Shown piece after piece: positions 31,927-41,367 of a stretch of 64,000 nucleotides of DNA (positions are counted from its first letter, which is position 1; the number at the start of each line of letters is the position of its first letter). The notes beneath the pieces were generated by a model. That model ran no database searches, was not told the origin of the DNA, and worked only from the letters and a program-made list of their open reading frames with translations. Source of the stretch: Trichobilharzia regenti. Taxonomy: Eukaryota; Platyhelminthes; Trematoda; Strigeidida; Schistosomatidae. Made by a program: the position numbers and the translations under genes. The stretch lies in contig OX235263.1 of assembly GCA_944472135.2 (NCBI GenBank), positions 28,077,379-28,141,378 of the forward strand, in the 5' to 3' direction.

Positions 31927-32445
31927 TCAGATGATAGTGCTAAACCCGAAATAGTAGTGAAAGACAGCAGTGGTGGTAATCTTGCGGTTGGACAACTATC
32001 TGAGAGCCGAACAAGAACAGCTTCTGATCCACCACTAAGTTCATCACCTTGTGTCACTCAGTCATCGTTGGTGCTGTCATCCACAATGAAACAGACACCC
32101 ATCAACTCAAGTATCTTGTGCAATGACTATGGTAGTATCAGTTCGTTTGAAAGGACGAATATCAATGGTCAGTTTAGTGTGGATAAGCCAAGTGTAAAGG
32201 AGAGAGTAATTGTTAAATTTACTTGCACGAATAAAGGCATTTCTAGTTTCAAGTTACAATTTGAATGTTATTATCTTTGGTGTAAATTACTCTGTTTCTA
32301 TACTTGGTTGATGAGATATGTCGTGTGTTTGTTGGTCATCTATATTCTACGATACAATGACATGGGCGTGTCACCGTTCAGATTCGAGGATTTAGCTCAT
32401 AGAAGGAAGTCAGCAAATGAACTCTGCGACGATTTTCCAACCTAG
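31927..32445 (+). CDS. Downstream hydrophobic-segment ORF (element D)
   Basis: In-frame continuation after the TAA, intact, ending CDDFPT. A few substitutions near the end (SPFRFEDLAHRRKSA) against B. The hydrophobic segment is conserved. Confidence 0.55.
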   Translation, partial: SDDSAKPEIVVKDSSGGNLAVGQLSESRTRTASDPPLSSSPCVTQSSLVLSSTMKQTPINSSILCNDYGSISSFERTNINGQFSVDKPSVKERVIVKFTCTNKGISSFKLQFECYYLWCKLLCFYTWLMRYVVCLLVIYILRYNDMGVSPFRFEDLAHRRKSANELCDDFPT

Positions 32446-33403
32446 GGCGTCAACCTGAGAAGGGTTGTAGGCGTACTGGTGTAAGTCCTACAGTTCTTCA
32501 AAGGGTAGCGCATCAATGAGCAGTCCAATGTGCTTGGTGTATGATCTTGTACATATGTTCATATTGTATATACTGAATTGATATCATGTGTCATCTAGCT
32601 GTTGGTAATTCTGTTTGTGTCCGGACGACTTCCACTTGGATCATCAACCTGAGAAGGAATGTAGGCGTACTGGTGTAAGTCCCGCAATTCTTCAAAGGAA
32701 TTCCACCAAGACATGATCCGCGAGGTTGTTTGTACTATTTGTATATACGTGTGGTGTGTCATATCAATTTGTGATTTTGGATCAGTTGTGTTTACTCGTT
32801 GTTTTCGTGCCTTGTTTTTATTGCATAATTTTGTTAAAATTTTCGTCGTGATTATTTCTGAAGTTGTTTCTTGTCTTCTACATCCGTGAATGAATTGATT
32901 GATGTTAGAGACAGCAGATGGGTCGTATACGCCGGGGAGGCTAGGCTATTGCTGAGAATGAAACGCACACGGAGATAATTGTTAGCTGCGGTCCAACACG
33001 CCGGGGAGAAAGAGTGTAAACGACTGAGGCTCGCATGCGTCACCGCTACTAGAACTGAGGCAGAATGAGTGACAAGCGATTTCAATGGTAATTGTTAGTG
33101 AGTAATTAAGAGGATGTGCGCAGAGTATCATGACGTCCTGCCATGGTCACTTTGCATTCTGCGAGAGTCATTCTAGCAAGTGGAGACTGTGTTGCAAGAT
33201 GTCAAGAGGAGGTCTCTGTCTGGAGGCGCAGGTCGTCATTGATGTGTGAGATTGTGCTGTGGGTATGCTTGTGGTGTGTTGGCTTTTCTGTTTGTTTTCC
33301 ATTTCAGCTCTGTCCGTGTGACCCAGGTTCTCGCAGTGGCATCCAAGTCGACGTGCATTGGTCGTGAAGGAAAAAAGGTTTGGATCCCTTTTCTGCCGGG
33401 GAG
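32446..33403 (+). other. 3' internal region of element D with two hairpin units
   Basis: Only two of the three ~193-bp units remain, consistent with loss of one by recombination between repeats. GCCGGGGAG motifs and the pre-LTR hairpin are present. No sense ORF. Confidence 0.75.
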
Positions 33404-34646
33404 TGTCAATGGAGTTGAAGATTGAACGATCAATTCTTGGTTGTTTGCTTAAAATCAACTTCTCCAATTTTCGCGGAGGCATCAATACGACAGTCATCGT
33501 CTCATCGGTCGCTGTTCAGAAAGAAGAGTGAAACATCGTCAGAAGTAATCTTATGATTTATTATTGTAATATTTGTTTACAGACCTTAGTTCGTTTATTC
33601 CTTTTATATGTTGGTGTAACAATACAGAAATATCAAACGGCAGATCGGTGTTTTGGTTTTTGCGTCCGTTATAACTAAGCGTTTCTGAGAAATCTTCTAA
33701 GAACAGCGTGGGCCCGAGCGTAGCGAGAGCTGGGCATTAACGGTTTATGAGACTTTGACTGACACCCAGGTTCTCGCAATGGCATCCAAGTCGACGTGCA
33801 TTGGTCGTGAAGGAAAAAAGGGTTGGATCCCTTTTCTGCCGGGGAGTGTCAATGGAGTTGAAGATTGAACGATCAATTCTTGGTTGTTTGCTTAAAATCA
33901 ACTTCTCCAATTTTCGCGGAGGCATCAATACGACAGTCATCGTCTCATCGGTCGCTGTTCAGAAAGAAGAGTGAAACATCGTCAGAAGTAATCTTATGAT
34001 TTATTATTGTAATATTTGTTTACAGACCTTAGTTCGTTTATTCCTTTTATATGTTGGTGTAACAATACAGAAATATCAAACGGCAGATCGGTGTTTTGGT
34101 TTTTGCGTCCGTTATAACTAAGCGTTTCTGAGAAATCTTCTAAGAACAGCGTGGGCCCGAGCGTAGCGAGAGCTGGGCATTAACGGTTTATGAGACTTTG
34201 ACTGACACCCAGGTTCTCGCAATGGCATCCAAGTCGACGTGCATTGGTCGTGAAGGAAAAAAGGGTTGGATCCCTTTTCTGCCGGGGAGTGTCAATGGAG
34301 TTGAAGATTGAACGATCAATTCTTGGTTGTTTGCTTAAAATCAACTTCTCCAATTTTCGCGGAGGCATCAATACGACAGTCATCGTCTCATCGGTCGCTG
34401 TTCAGAAAGAAGAGTGAAACATCGTCAGAAGTAATCTTATGATTTATTATTGTAATATTTGTTTACAGACCTTAGTTCGTTTATTCCTTTTATATGTTGG
34501 TGTAACAATACAGAAATATCAAACTGCAGGTCGGTGTTTTGGTTTTTGCGTCCGTTATAACTAAGCGTTTCTGAAACTCAAAGGAACAGCGTGGGCCCGA
34601 GCGTAGCGAGAGCTGGGCATTAACGGTTTATGAGACGAAACTGACT
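33404..34646 (+). repeat. Tandem LTR-stub array: three LTRs with 82-bp spacers
   Basis: LTRs at 33404-33764, 33847-34207 and 34290-34646; stubs at 33765-33846 and 34208-34289 hold only the last 82 bp of the internal region, including the pre-LTR hairpin. The two 443-bp LTR+stub units look identical. Each stub starts CCCAGG directly after a TGACA LTR end, while the full element has TGACCCAGG there, so the internal deletion used TGAC microhomology. The last LTR is a chimera of two LTR types. Confidence 0.93.
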
Positions 34647-35660
34647 GTAATGAATGATGAAAAGTTACAACATCTGTAAAATTGCCTAGCATGCTTAGGC
34701 AGTCGGTTTCGAATCTTTACGGTGATGTAGTCGGGCTGTTTAGGCCTCGTTTTCACAAGTCTTACTGGAGCGATGAAATCATTTGCAAATCCTAGGTTCT
34801 CATAGATTAATTTGTTTGTATCTATTGTCGAGCTGCATGTTAAGTTTGTCTCCCAGTCTGGGGTGAGTGTGTATGGTTTCAGGTCATCCCACTGAGCATG
34901 TCTGTAACCCCTGAGTAATACTTTGTTGGCGCTTATTGTCGAACTCATGCCAGTGCAAATATTGAATGTACCGAACACTATTCTGTGATCGGTGCCAGGA
35001 AAATCTTTACCTACTCGAACGGTAGTGGGGTTGATACCATTAGTGAAAACTAGATCTAGAATCTTAGATAGCCTGGTAGGATACTGTACGTGTTGTTGCC
35101 ATTCTTTTGTTTCTATTATGTTGATAAACTCATTGTACCGTTTTGGTGAGGAAAGTGGTTGCCAGACTACATCGGGCATATTGAAGTCTCCACATATAAT
35201 TCTAGCCTTGTGAGGTAGTGCAGTGGCGTAAGCGAAAGTGCTAGCAAGCTTCATATTACCTTCAGCAGTTGAGCACGGGGGATGATAGATGCAACCTATA
35301 AGATAGGAACTGGAGTGAGACAGTCTTAGAATAGCCCACACTGAATCGTTATCTGTGATGAGCTCTGGGTAGAAGCACTGTGTGGCCTTAATATCAGACC
35401 TGATATACATCGCACATCCTCCTCCTCTGCCATAGTTTCTGTCGCCTCTGAATACATAATAGTTATCAATAGAAATATCTTTATCGCAAACCTGAGGAGT
35501 GCACCATGTCTCAGTAATCATTATGGGACGGGTTGCAAATTAGGGATAATGTCGTGAAGTCGAACGTTTTGTTGAGTAAGGAGCGAGTATTGATAAGACA
35601 GAATGAGAGAGAGTTAGGAGTGACGGTAAAATCGCATATATCTTTAAAAATATTCTCTCC
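34647..35660 (-). pseudogene. AP endonuclease half of CR1 copy 3 (5' part of split element)
   Basis: The frame 35521-34647 contains MITETWCTPQ (catalytic Glu), YGRGGGCAMYIRSD, LIGCIYHPPCS, IICGDFNMPDVVW, KILDLVF and FPGTDHRIVF (GDFN and DHR motifs present). The N-terminal strand (INTRSLLNK) lies in another frame near 35560, one break away at a short C run. The 3' end is truncated exactly at the BEL complex and continues at 22407. Confidence 0.88.
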
Positions 35661-36941
35661 AAAGTTTATGGCGTCTAGAGCAGATTGTTTGATGGGTGCT
35701 AACTCAGATGGTGGCCACTTACTAGCCGTGCTAAAAAAGTGCCCTACACCAGTATCAGCACCGAGAGATGTGCTATCGTTTGTTACCCTGGCGGGTATGA
35801 GGTGTTCATAATACCGTGCCTCTAATGCACCGCCCTTCCATCCAGTGACAAGTGGCTTGACAGTTTGTGTGCTATTTGCGTCAATATTGAGGCTGAAATT
35901 TCGTGTTGGCTGAGAAAATTTAGATTGGATGGGGGGAGGTAGGTATTCCTTGTGTATAGTATGCTGGGGTAGAGTTACGTGTATCGCAGTTATGACTAAT
36001 ATTTTGTGTTTTTAAGTTGTTTTCGTAAATATTAGTCCATTGATGGTCTTGGGTGGTCTGTATGCTGTGGTTTTCGGGGATGTGGTGAGTCAAAAGGCCA
36101 CCTTTAGGAAACAAGCCTAACCCACTTGTTCCTTGTTGTAGAGGTCCCTGGATCAAACTTTTGTCTATATTAGCCATAGATTGGAGAGTTGTGTCGGGGT
36201 AGGTGTATGCCTGCCCATCGGGCTTCGACTGTTTTTTAGGGTGCCCAGACATATACGTCTGTTGTGTCTATTGGACGAAGATTTGTTCGAGGTTGGGTGA
36301 ATCGGTGGGTTACCTCTCTTTTCATTGACGTTATATGAAGAAGACTTATTCAGCTTCCCTGCGTTAGCAGTATGATTGGAGTTGGTAAAGTTAGTGTTAT
36401 TTGGTTTACTGCTGAGAAACCTATCAGTGACGGGTTTGAGTACAGGTATTCTAGATAGCAGGGTTATTTTACTTCGTTTTGTATGCTCCCTAGTTTGAAC
36501 TCTACTCAGGGAGGTTATATTTAATGCTAGGTGCTCGAGTTTAGCCTTTTGCGTAACATCGGTAGTGGTATTAGCATCTAACGGTGATGTGTCTAGCGAG
36601 CATAACTCTAAAGATTCATCCAAGTCTATGACCATACTTACTTCACAGTTGAGTTTATCAGGTAAAGCTTTATTATTTAAGAGTATTTCATTTCCATGCG
36701 TGCCTGTGGCATTAGGTTTACTTAAATATAAGGCGGGAGAGTCTTTTGTAGGACAGTCTGCAGTTACGTATGTTTTTGCGACACTTGGTACACTTGCGCG
36801 GCTGCGTCTTTGAAATGGCGTTAGGTCATGAGCAAGTTTAACGTTACCATAAGTTGTAGATGAACTTATTAACTTGTTTGACAACTGGAATTTCCTAGCA
36901 TCACTAGGACTACTGGCGGCAATTCGCTGATGGCACGCCAC
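35661..36941 (-). pseudogene. ORF1 region of CR1 copy 3
   Basis: 36941-36165 encodes a basic, Ser/Thr/Asn-rich protein (SNHTANAGKLNKSSSYNVNE), shifting near 36200 into 36252-35920 (Gly/Pro/His/Asn-rich). No recognised domain. Position and composition match ORF1 of copies 1 and 2. A breakdown between frames prevents one product. Confidence 0.6.
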
Positions 36942-37084
36942 ACGCTTGGAGACGTGCCACTTTGATTTTGGCCAGAGGCGTCCGATCAGGCAGATTATAA
37001 GCGAGAACGTTGTACGAGGACATGATTCATTTCGTCAATTCATTGGCTATAAAGTCTAACATACGCTCAGACTTCGGCAGACTT

Positions 37085-37460
37085 TCGGGATTATATAAAT
37101 AAATAAATTTATTCTCATGGCACAGTACATGAGGGACGCCAGTTTACAGGCATCATCATATTGTTACAGAAATAGGACCATATTATTCAGTAACAATTTA
37201 CAGTCGATAGCAAAATGTTTTACATGTACGCTGGAGATTATACACACACTTGATAAATGTTAATCCCAATAGTATAAAACATCCTTTTCGCTTATGTACA
37301 ATCATTTCTGTGAATAGTTTGAAAATTCTGCTTGATTGTCAGTGAGTGCAACACATCAGGAAATACAGAAGTATTGTCTTCGCATTAACAAAAAAACCAG
37401 GTCTTTGGTGGATGGGTTATAATTGCCTGGGAAAAAAAATAAAGCTTGAAGTCAATTTTC
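37085..37460 (-). repeat. 5'-truncated LINE 3' tail with hairpins and (TTTA)n end
   Basis: On the minus strand: upstream hairpin (37397-37401 with 37436-37440), then about 240 bp, the RTGCC/GGCGT hairpin (37136-37153), the CTCATG/CATGAG hairpin (37114-37133), AATAAA, and a TTTA microsatellite. Same module as 7440-8262. A 50-bp further truncated copy with the same tail lies at about 37545-37595. Confidence 0.7.
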
Positions 37461-37599
37461 GTACATTACTTTGTTGTGTGCAGAATCCTTGAATTATAGT
37501 TCATTGATGTGTTATTTTGAAATCAGAGATATGCTTATTTCATTTAAATAAATAAATAGACTTATTCTCATGGTACAGTACATGATATCGCGGTTTGCA

Positions 37600-38872
37600 T
37601 GCCAGTCTCTGCGATCTTCTAACTGATTCTGTGATATTATTTCCATCAGTATCATCTAGACTTATTTCTGAATTATCTACAAAGTCAGGATTAGTAGCGG
37701 AATCATTAAAATTATAATTGGAACGACCTACTTCATTTATTGTCACTTTGTCCAGGTGTCTGTTATGAACTGAATTATCTTCGATGTTTAATATCTTCAC
37801 CATTCGATTTCCCACCTTTTGTAGTATGATTCCAATAGAAGGTCTATGGTCATTCCCTCTGTAATAATGTACATAAAAAGTCGTGGACATCAGATACTTT
37901 CTGAGAATTCGAGATTTGAATAGTTTAGCAGGGCTTTCATGAGTACTTGTATGCTCCGCATTGCGATATTGAAGTAAGAAGTTATCCACACATCTCTCTA
38001 GCTCATCAAAATTTCGAGGACTCATTGATGCTAAAGCACTCTTTAATGTTCGTACAAAATTTTCTACCAACCCTTTTGACTGAGGATGACGTGGTGCTGT
38101 GTACAAATGACGACAACCTATATGCTTGAGCCAGTCATTGAAGTTCTTCTCCGTAAAATGAGTACCATTGTCAGTAACTAAGACATCTGGAATTCCTTCT
38201 CGACTAAAAATCTTTCTCAACGCTCTGTGAGTGAGTTTGGCATTAGGACTATCTGTAATGATGACTTCTGGCCATCTAGAATAAGAATCCACAATAACTA
38301 AAGCATAGTATGAATTTAAGAGTGGACCACAGTAATCCGCATGAATACGCTGCCAAACCTCACAAGATGCAGGCCACGGTGTCCACGATGACTTCCCATA
38401 GGACATTTTATGTAAACAGCTAGAACAGCTCTTTGATCTATTGTTAATGTCAGCATCAATTTCCGGCCACCAGCATGTTAGGCGTGCTAATGATTTCATC
38501 TTATCAGCTCCTAGATGAGCAGAATGTAGATCATCCAAAATCGCAGATCTTAATGTTGGAGGAATAATAATTCTGTCATTCAGACATAGAAATCCTTCAG
38601 GATGGACTGAAATCTCATCTCTTCGCTTATAAAAGTCTGGAAATCTTCGCTTACACTGAACATTCCAACCTCTTTTTGTTGCATTTATAACTCATCCGTA
38701 ATATTTCCGAGTAAAGTTTATAAGTCGAACTCTATCCACAGGTAACGGCTGGACTAACAAACAATCAGTAACATTAGAAGCATTTTCAAATAATGAATAA
38801 CGAGATAAGAACTCTGTATGAGGTATATCCCTAGCCGATCTGTGTTCAATGGTGTAATCATATGCACTTAGT
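37600..38872 (-). pseudogene. Ty3/gypsy family 2: RNase H end and integrase
   Basis: Upstream part (38872-38540) carries the RNase H end (QLSAYDYTIEHRSA) with breaks. The frame 38538-37540 has the integrase zinc finger (HSAHLGADKMKSL ... CSSCLH), and the catalytic triad regions IHADYCGPL, VTDNGTHF and KGLVENFVRTLK (D, D, E all present). The last ~20 codons come from a truncated LINE tail at 37545-37595, so the natural C-terminus is lost. Its N-terminal half lies 8.8 kb away at 47658-50160. Confidence 0.88.
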
Positions 38873-38894
38873 TGGCAGCCTGTAGACGGCCGTA
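38873..38894 (+). repeat. Left member of a 22-bp inverted repeat bounding the 8.8-kb insertion
   Basis: Starts TGGCAGCCTGTAGACGG and matches the reverse complement of 47636-47657 with one C/T difference. Located exactly where gypsy family 2 RNase H stops. No target duplication seen. Confidence 0.6.
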
Positions 38895-39388
38895 ATTTTG
38901 AGTGACCGCGAATGAGATAAACAAGCGATTAACTCGCTTGTGATTGGCCAGTTTGTCATTCGAGTTGAGGTAATTTCAAACATCATTTTGCTGTTTGGTT
39001 AAGTTCTGAATTTCCGTGAGCGTTTTATCAAATTGGAGAGATAATTAACAACACAAATTATTACAGCTCAGGAAAGAAATGATATAGCAGTGGATTTTTT
39101 TGCTGAATTCAACGAATTCATGCCAAATTAAGATCTAAGGACTTCTCAGGAGTGTCAAGAATGCAAACAATGTTCTGAAGAAGTAACAACTTCACGCAAC
39201 TTCAATTATCGCTAGATCATTATTTTCAGAGATCCTTAAATAAGTATAATATACACAGTGGTCTGGCTAATCATGATAAATACGGCATGGTTGATGCAGC
39301 ATATGCTGCATTCAGAAAGTACTATTATTATTCTTGCTCTTTTGGATAGAAACTGTTGCTCTCTTAGACGTATATAGCATAATTTATA
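38895..39388. other. No gene; probable 5' leader of the CR1-like element that follows
   Basis: AT-rich. A palindromic stretch near 38926-38948 (AAGCGATTAACTCGCTT) is the only structure noticed. Confidence 0.4.
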
Positions 39389-40081
39389 GTGATTGTTAAT
39401 ATGGTTGTCGAAAGCAGCCCTAAAAAAGCCACTAGAATACCGTACTCTGTAGTCACAAGGGCTTCAGCCAGGGAAGGAAAAAATCCAGGGATTTCAACTC
39501 CTTCCCGCATACAGATCCTAAAGTCTCGTGTAGCTTTAGTCTGCCCTGATACAACGCCTGCATTGCCACAGTCTAGTACTGAAACGGCACAGGCAATGCC
39601 AGAAGGACAGAATTCTACACCTGCATCAACTGTAGGCCAGTGTGTGAAACATATCAAGCCTAAAAGGAAACGTTCAAGACATCATAAGACCTCGAAGGCG
39701 TCATCAAGGAAAGGGGATGAATGTCAGGCGTGCAACATCACAGTTTCTAAAACTGATTCAGCGTTTGAATGCAATTTTTGCAAACGATGGGTGCACCGCC
39801 ATTGTGACAAAGAGGTACCGAAAGCATACTATGAGTTTATGAGAAATAACCCATGCTCATGGTTTTGGTACGTGTGTCCACTTTGTCGCCCTGGCATAGT
39901 CCCACAAAGCGTGTCTGGGGATAGCAGAAACATTGCGCCGAGGCTCTCTGTAGACCCTTGTGCGACTTGTTCCAACACTCAATGGATTCTGGGACCCTGC
40001 CAAGGGAGTGGAAAAGAGCCATCCTTTCTCCAATCTTCAAGGGTGGGGACAGGCAAAACGCTGCTAGCTATAGACCAGTAG
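39389..40081 (+). CDS. ORF1-like protein with PHD-type zinc finger
   Basis: The Pro/Ser/Thr- and Lys-rich N-terminal half includes a basic patch (KPKRKRSRHHKTSK). Then comes a Cys/His cluster: CQACNITVS, CNFCKRWVHRHC, YVCPLC, spacing C4HC3-like, a PHD/RING-type finger as known in ORF1 of some CR1/L2-group elements. From about 39945 the frame runs antiparallel in phase to RT sequence and is meaningless, marking a deletion junction. Start chosen as the first Met of the frame. Confidence 0.7.
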   Translation: MIVNMVVESSPKKATRIPYSVVTRASAREGKNPGISTPSRIQILKSRVALVCPDTTPALPQSSTETAQAMPEGQNSTPASTVGQCVKHIKPKRKRSRHHKTSKASSRKGDECQACNITVSKTDSAFECNFCKRWVHRHCDKEVPKAYYEFMRNNPCSWFWYVCPLCRPGIVPQSVSGDSRNIAPRLSVDPCATCSNTQWILGPCQGSGKEPSFLQSSRVGTGKTLLAIDQ

Positions 40082-41367
40082 CTCTACTTCCAGTGATATC
40101 CAAAGTACTGGAAAGTATTATTGACGACCACATCAGGGAACATTTCGATAGGACTAATATACTACATGAAGCCCAACATGGTTTCAGGAAAGGCAGATCC
40201 TGCGTCACTAACCTACTGTCAGCTTGGGACGACTGGACATCATGCTGGGATACGAACGTACCAGTCCATGTGGTCTTCCTAGACTTTGAGAAGGCATTTG
40301 ACACTGTTCACCATGACCTTCTCCTACATAAAATAAGCCGGGCAGGCATAGGTGAGCCACTTCTGTCATGGTTGAAGGACTACCTAGCAGACAGGCAATT
40401 TTGCACTAAGGTTAACCGAGTCCGATCATCTTGGCACAGATCGTCATCAGGAGTGTCGCAGGGTTCTATCCTAGGACCACTGATGTTTTTGATTTTCATC
40501 AATGATCTACCACGCCGTCTGAGCTGCCCGACTCTCCTGTACGCTGACGACGTAAAAATATGGAGGGCGATAAAGTGTCCGGAGGACTCAGATAGGTTAC
40601 AGGAAGACCTAAACCTTCTGGAAGACTGGTCGGTGGTCAGTGGCATGACTTTCAACTTGAAAAAGTGCAAAGTAGTGAAGTTGCGCACCTGTAGACTGCA
40701 GAATGCAAGTTACACCCTGTGCAATGAAAGCTTGTCCTGCACAACGTCGGAACGCGACTTAGGTCTAGTTCTAACGGAAAAAATGGACACAAGCGTAAAT
40801 TACACAGGGGATTTAGCGAGGGCATATGCGGTCATACACTTTACGCATAGACAGTTAGATGCACTCACTCCTGAGCTCTTTCTAATGTTGTACAAAACAT
40901 ACGTCAGGCCACACCTCAAGGTGCATAGTATTATTGCACCCCCAATGCTGAGAAGATACGCCAACCTATTGGAAAGAGTCCAACGACGGGCAACAAAAGG
41001 AGTGGTTGGTCTCCGAAACAAACCATATGATGAAAGGCTGAAGAAATTAGGCCTGTTCACACTTAGTTACCGTCGGCTTAGGGGGGATTTGATTACCGCC
41101 TACAAAATAACAAATGACCAGAATCACCCAAACAAAGGTGTTCTGCCATTGAGTAGGTATAGGCTTCCACGTGGAAATCGCAGAAGGATAGCTCACCAGA
41201 GGGCAAGGACCCGGGTGCGCTCCCACTTCTTTTCACTGCGGGTTTGCCGTCCCTGGAATTCCTTGCCGGCAGATGTAGCTATGGCACCGTCTTTGGACGC
41301 CTTTAAGCGAAGGCTGGACAACCATGCAGCGATACAAGGACTGCATCCAAGTGGCCTATCTCCTTAA
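39958..41367 (+). CDS. CR1-group reverse transcriptase, N-terminally truncated (endonuclease deleted)
   Basis: 469 open codons in a different frame from the PHD ORF. Begins within the first RT blocks: LPREWKRAILSPIFKGGD, SYRPVALLPVISKVLE, AQHGFRKGRSC, VVFLDFEKAFDTV (Asp), SSGVSQGSILGPLMFLIFIND, LLYADDVKIW (ADD intact), thumb LYKTYVRPHLKV, and C-terminal VCRPWNSLPADV. There is no endonuclease between the PHD part and here, so about 1 kb was deleted. A cleaner reading frame than the CR1 copies at left suggests younger age. Confidence 0.88.
   Translation: MCDLFQHSMDSGTLPREWKRAILSPIFKGGDRQNAASYRPVALLPVISKVLESIIDDHIREHFDRTNILHEAQHGFRKGRSCVTNLLSAWDDWTSCWDTNVPVHVVFLDFEKAFDTVHHDLLLHKISRAGIGEPLLSWLKDYLADRQFCTKVNRVRSSWHRSSSGVSQGSILGPLMFLIFINDLPRRLSCPTLLYADDVKIWRAIKCPEDSDRLQEDLNLLEDWSVVSGMTFNLKKCKVVKLRTCRLQNASYTLCNESLSCTTSERDLGLVLTEKMDTSVNYTGDLARAYAVIHFTHRQLDALTPELFLMLYKTYVRPHLKVHSIIAPPMLRRYANLLERVQRRATKGVVGLRNKPYDERLKKLGLFTLSYRRLRGDLITAYKITNDQNHPNKGVLPLSRYRLPRGNRRRIAHQRARTRVRSHFFSLRVCRPWNSLPADVAMAPSLDAFKRRLDNHAAIQGLHPSGLSP

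Larger units (their letters stand above)
22408..34646 (+). mobile_element. Composite BEL/Pao-like complex (elements B, C, D and LTR-stub array)
   Basis: LTR 22408 - internal B (with C nested) - LTR 29987 - internal D - LTR 33404 - stub - LTR 33847 - stub - LTR 34290. It is inserted in CR1 copy 3. Flanks are TTAAT (22403-22407) and GTAAT (34647-34651), a 5-bp duplication with one mismatch; the last LTR ends TGACT rather than TGACA. The shared-LTR layout is the expected product of unequal LTR recombination, or of insertion of one copy into the LTR of another followed by exchange. Confidence 0.85.
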
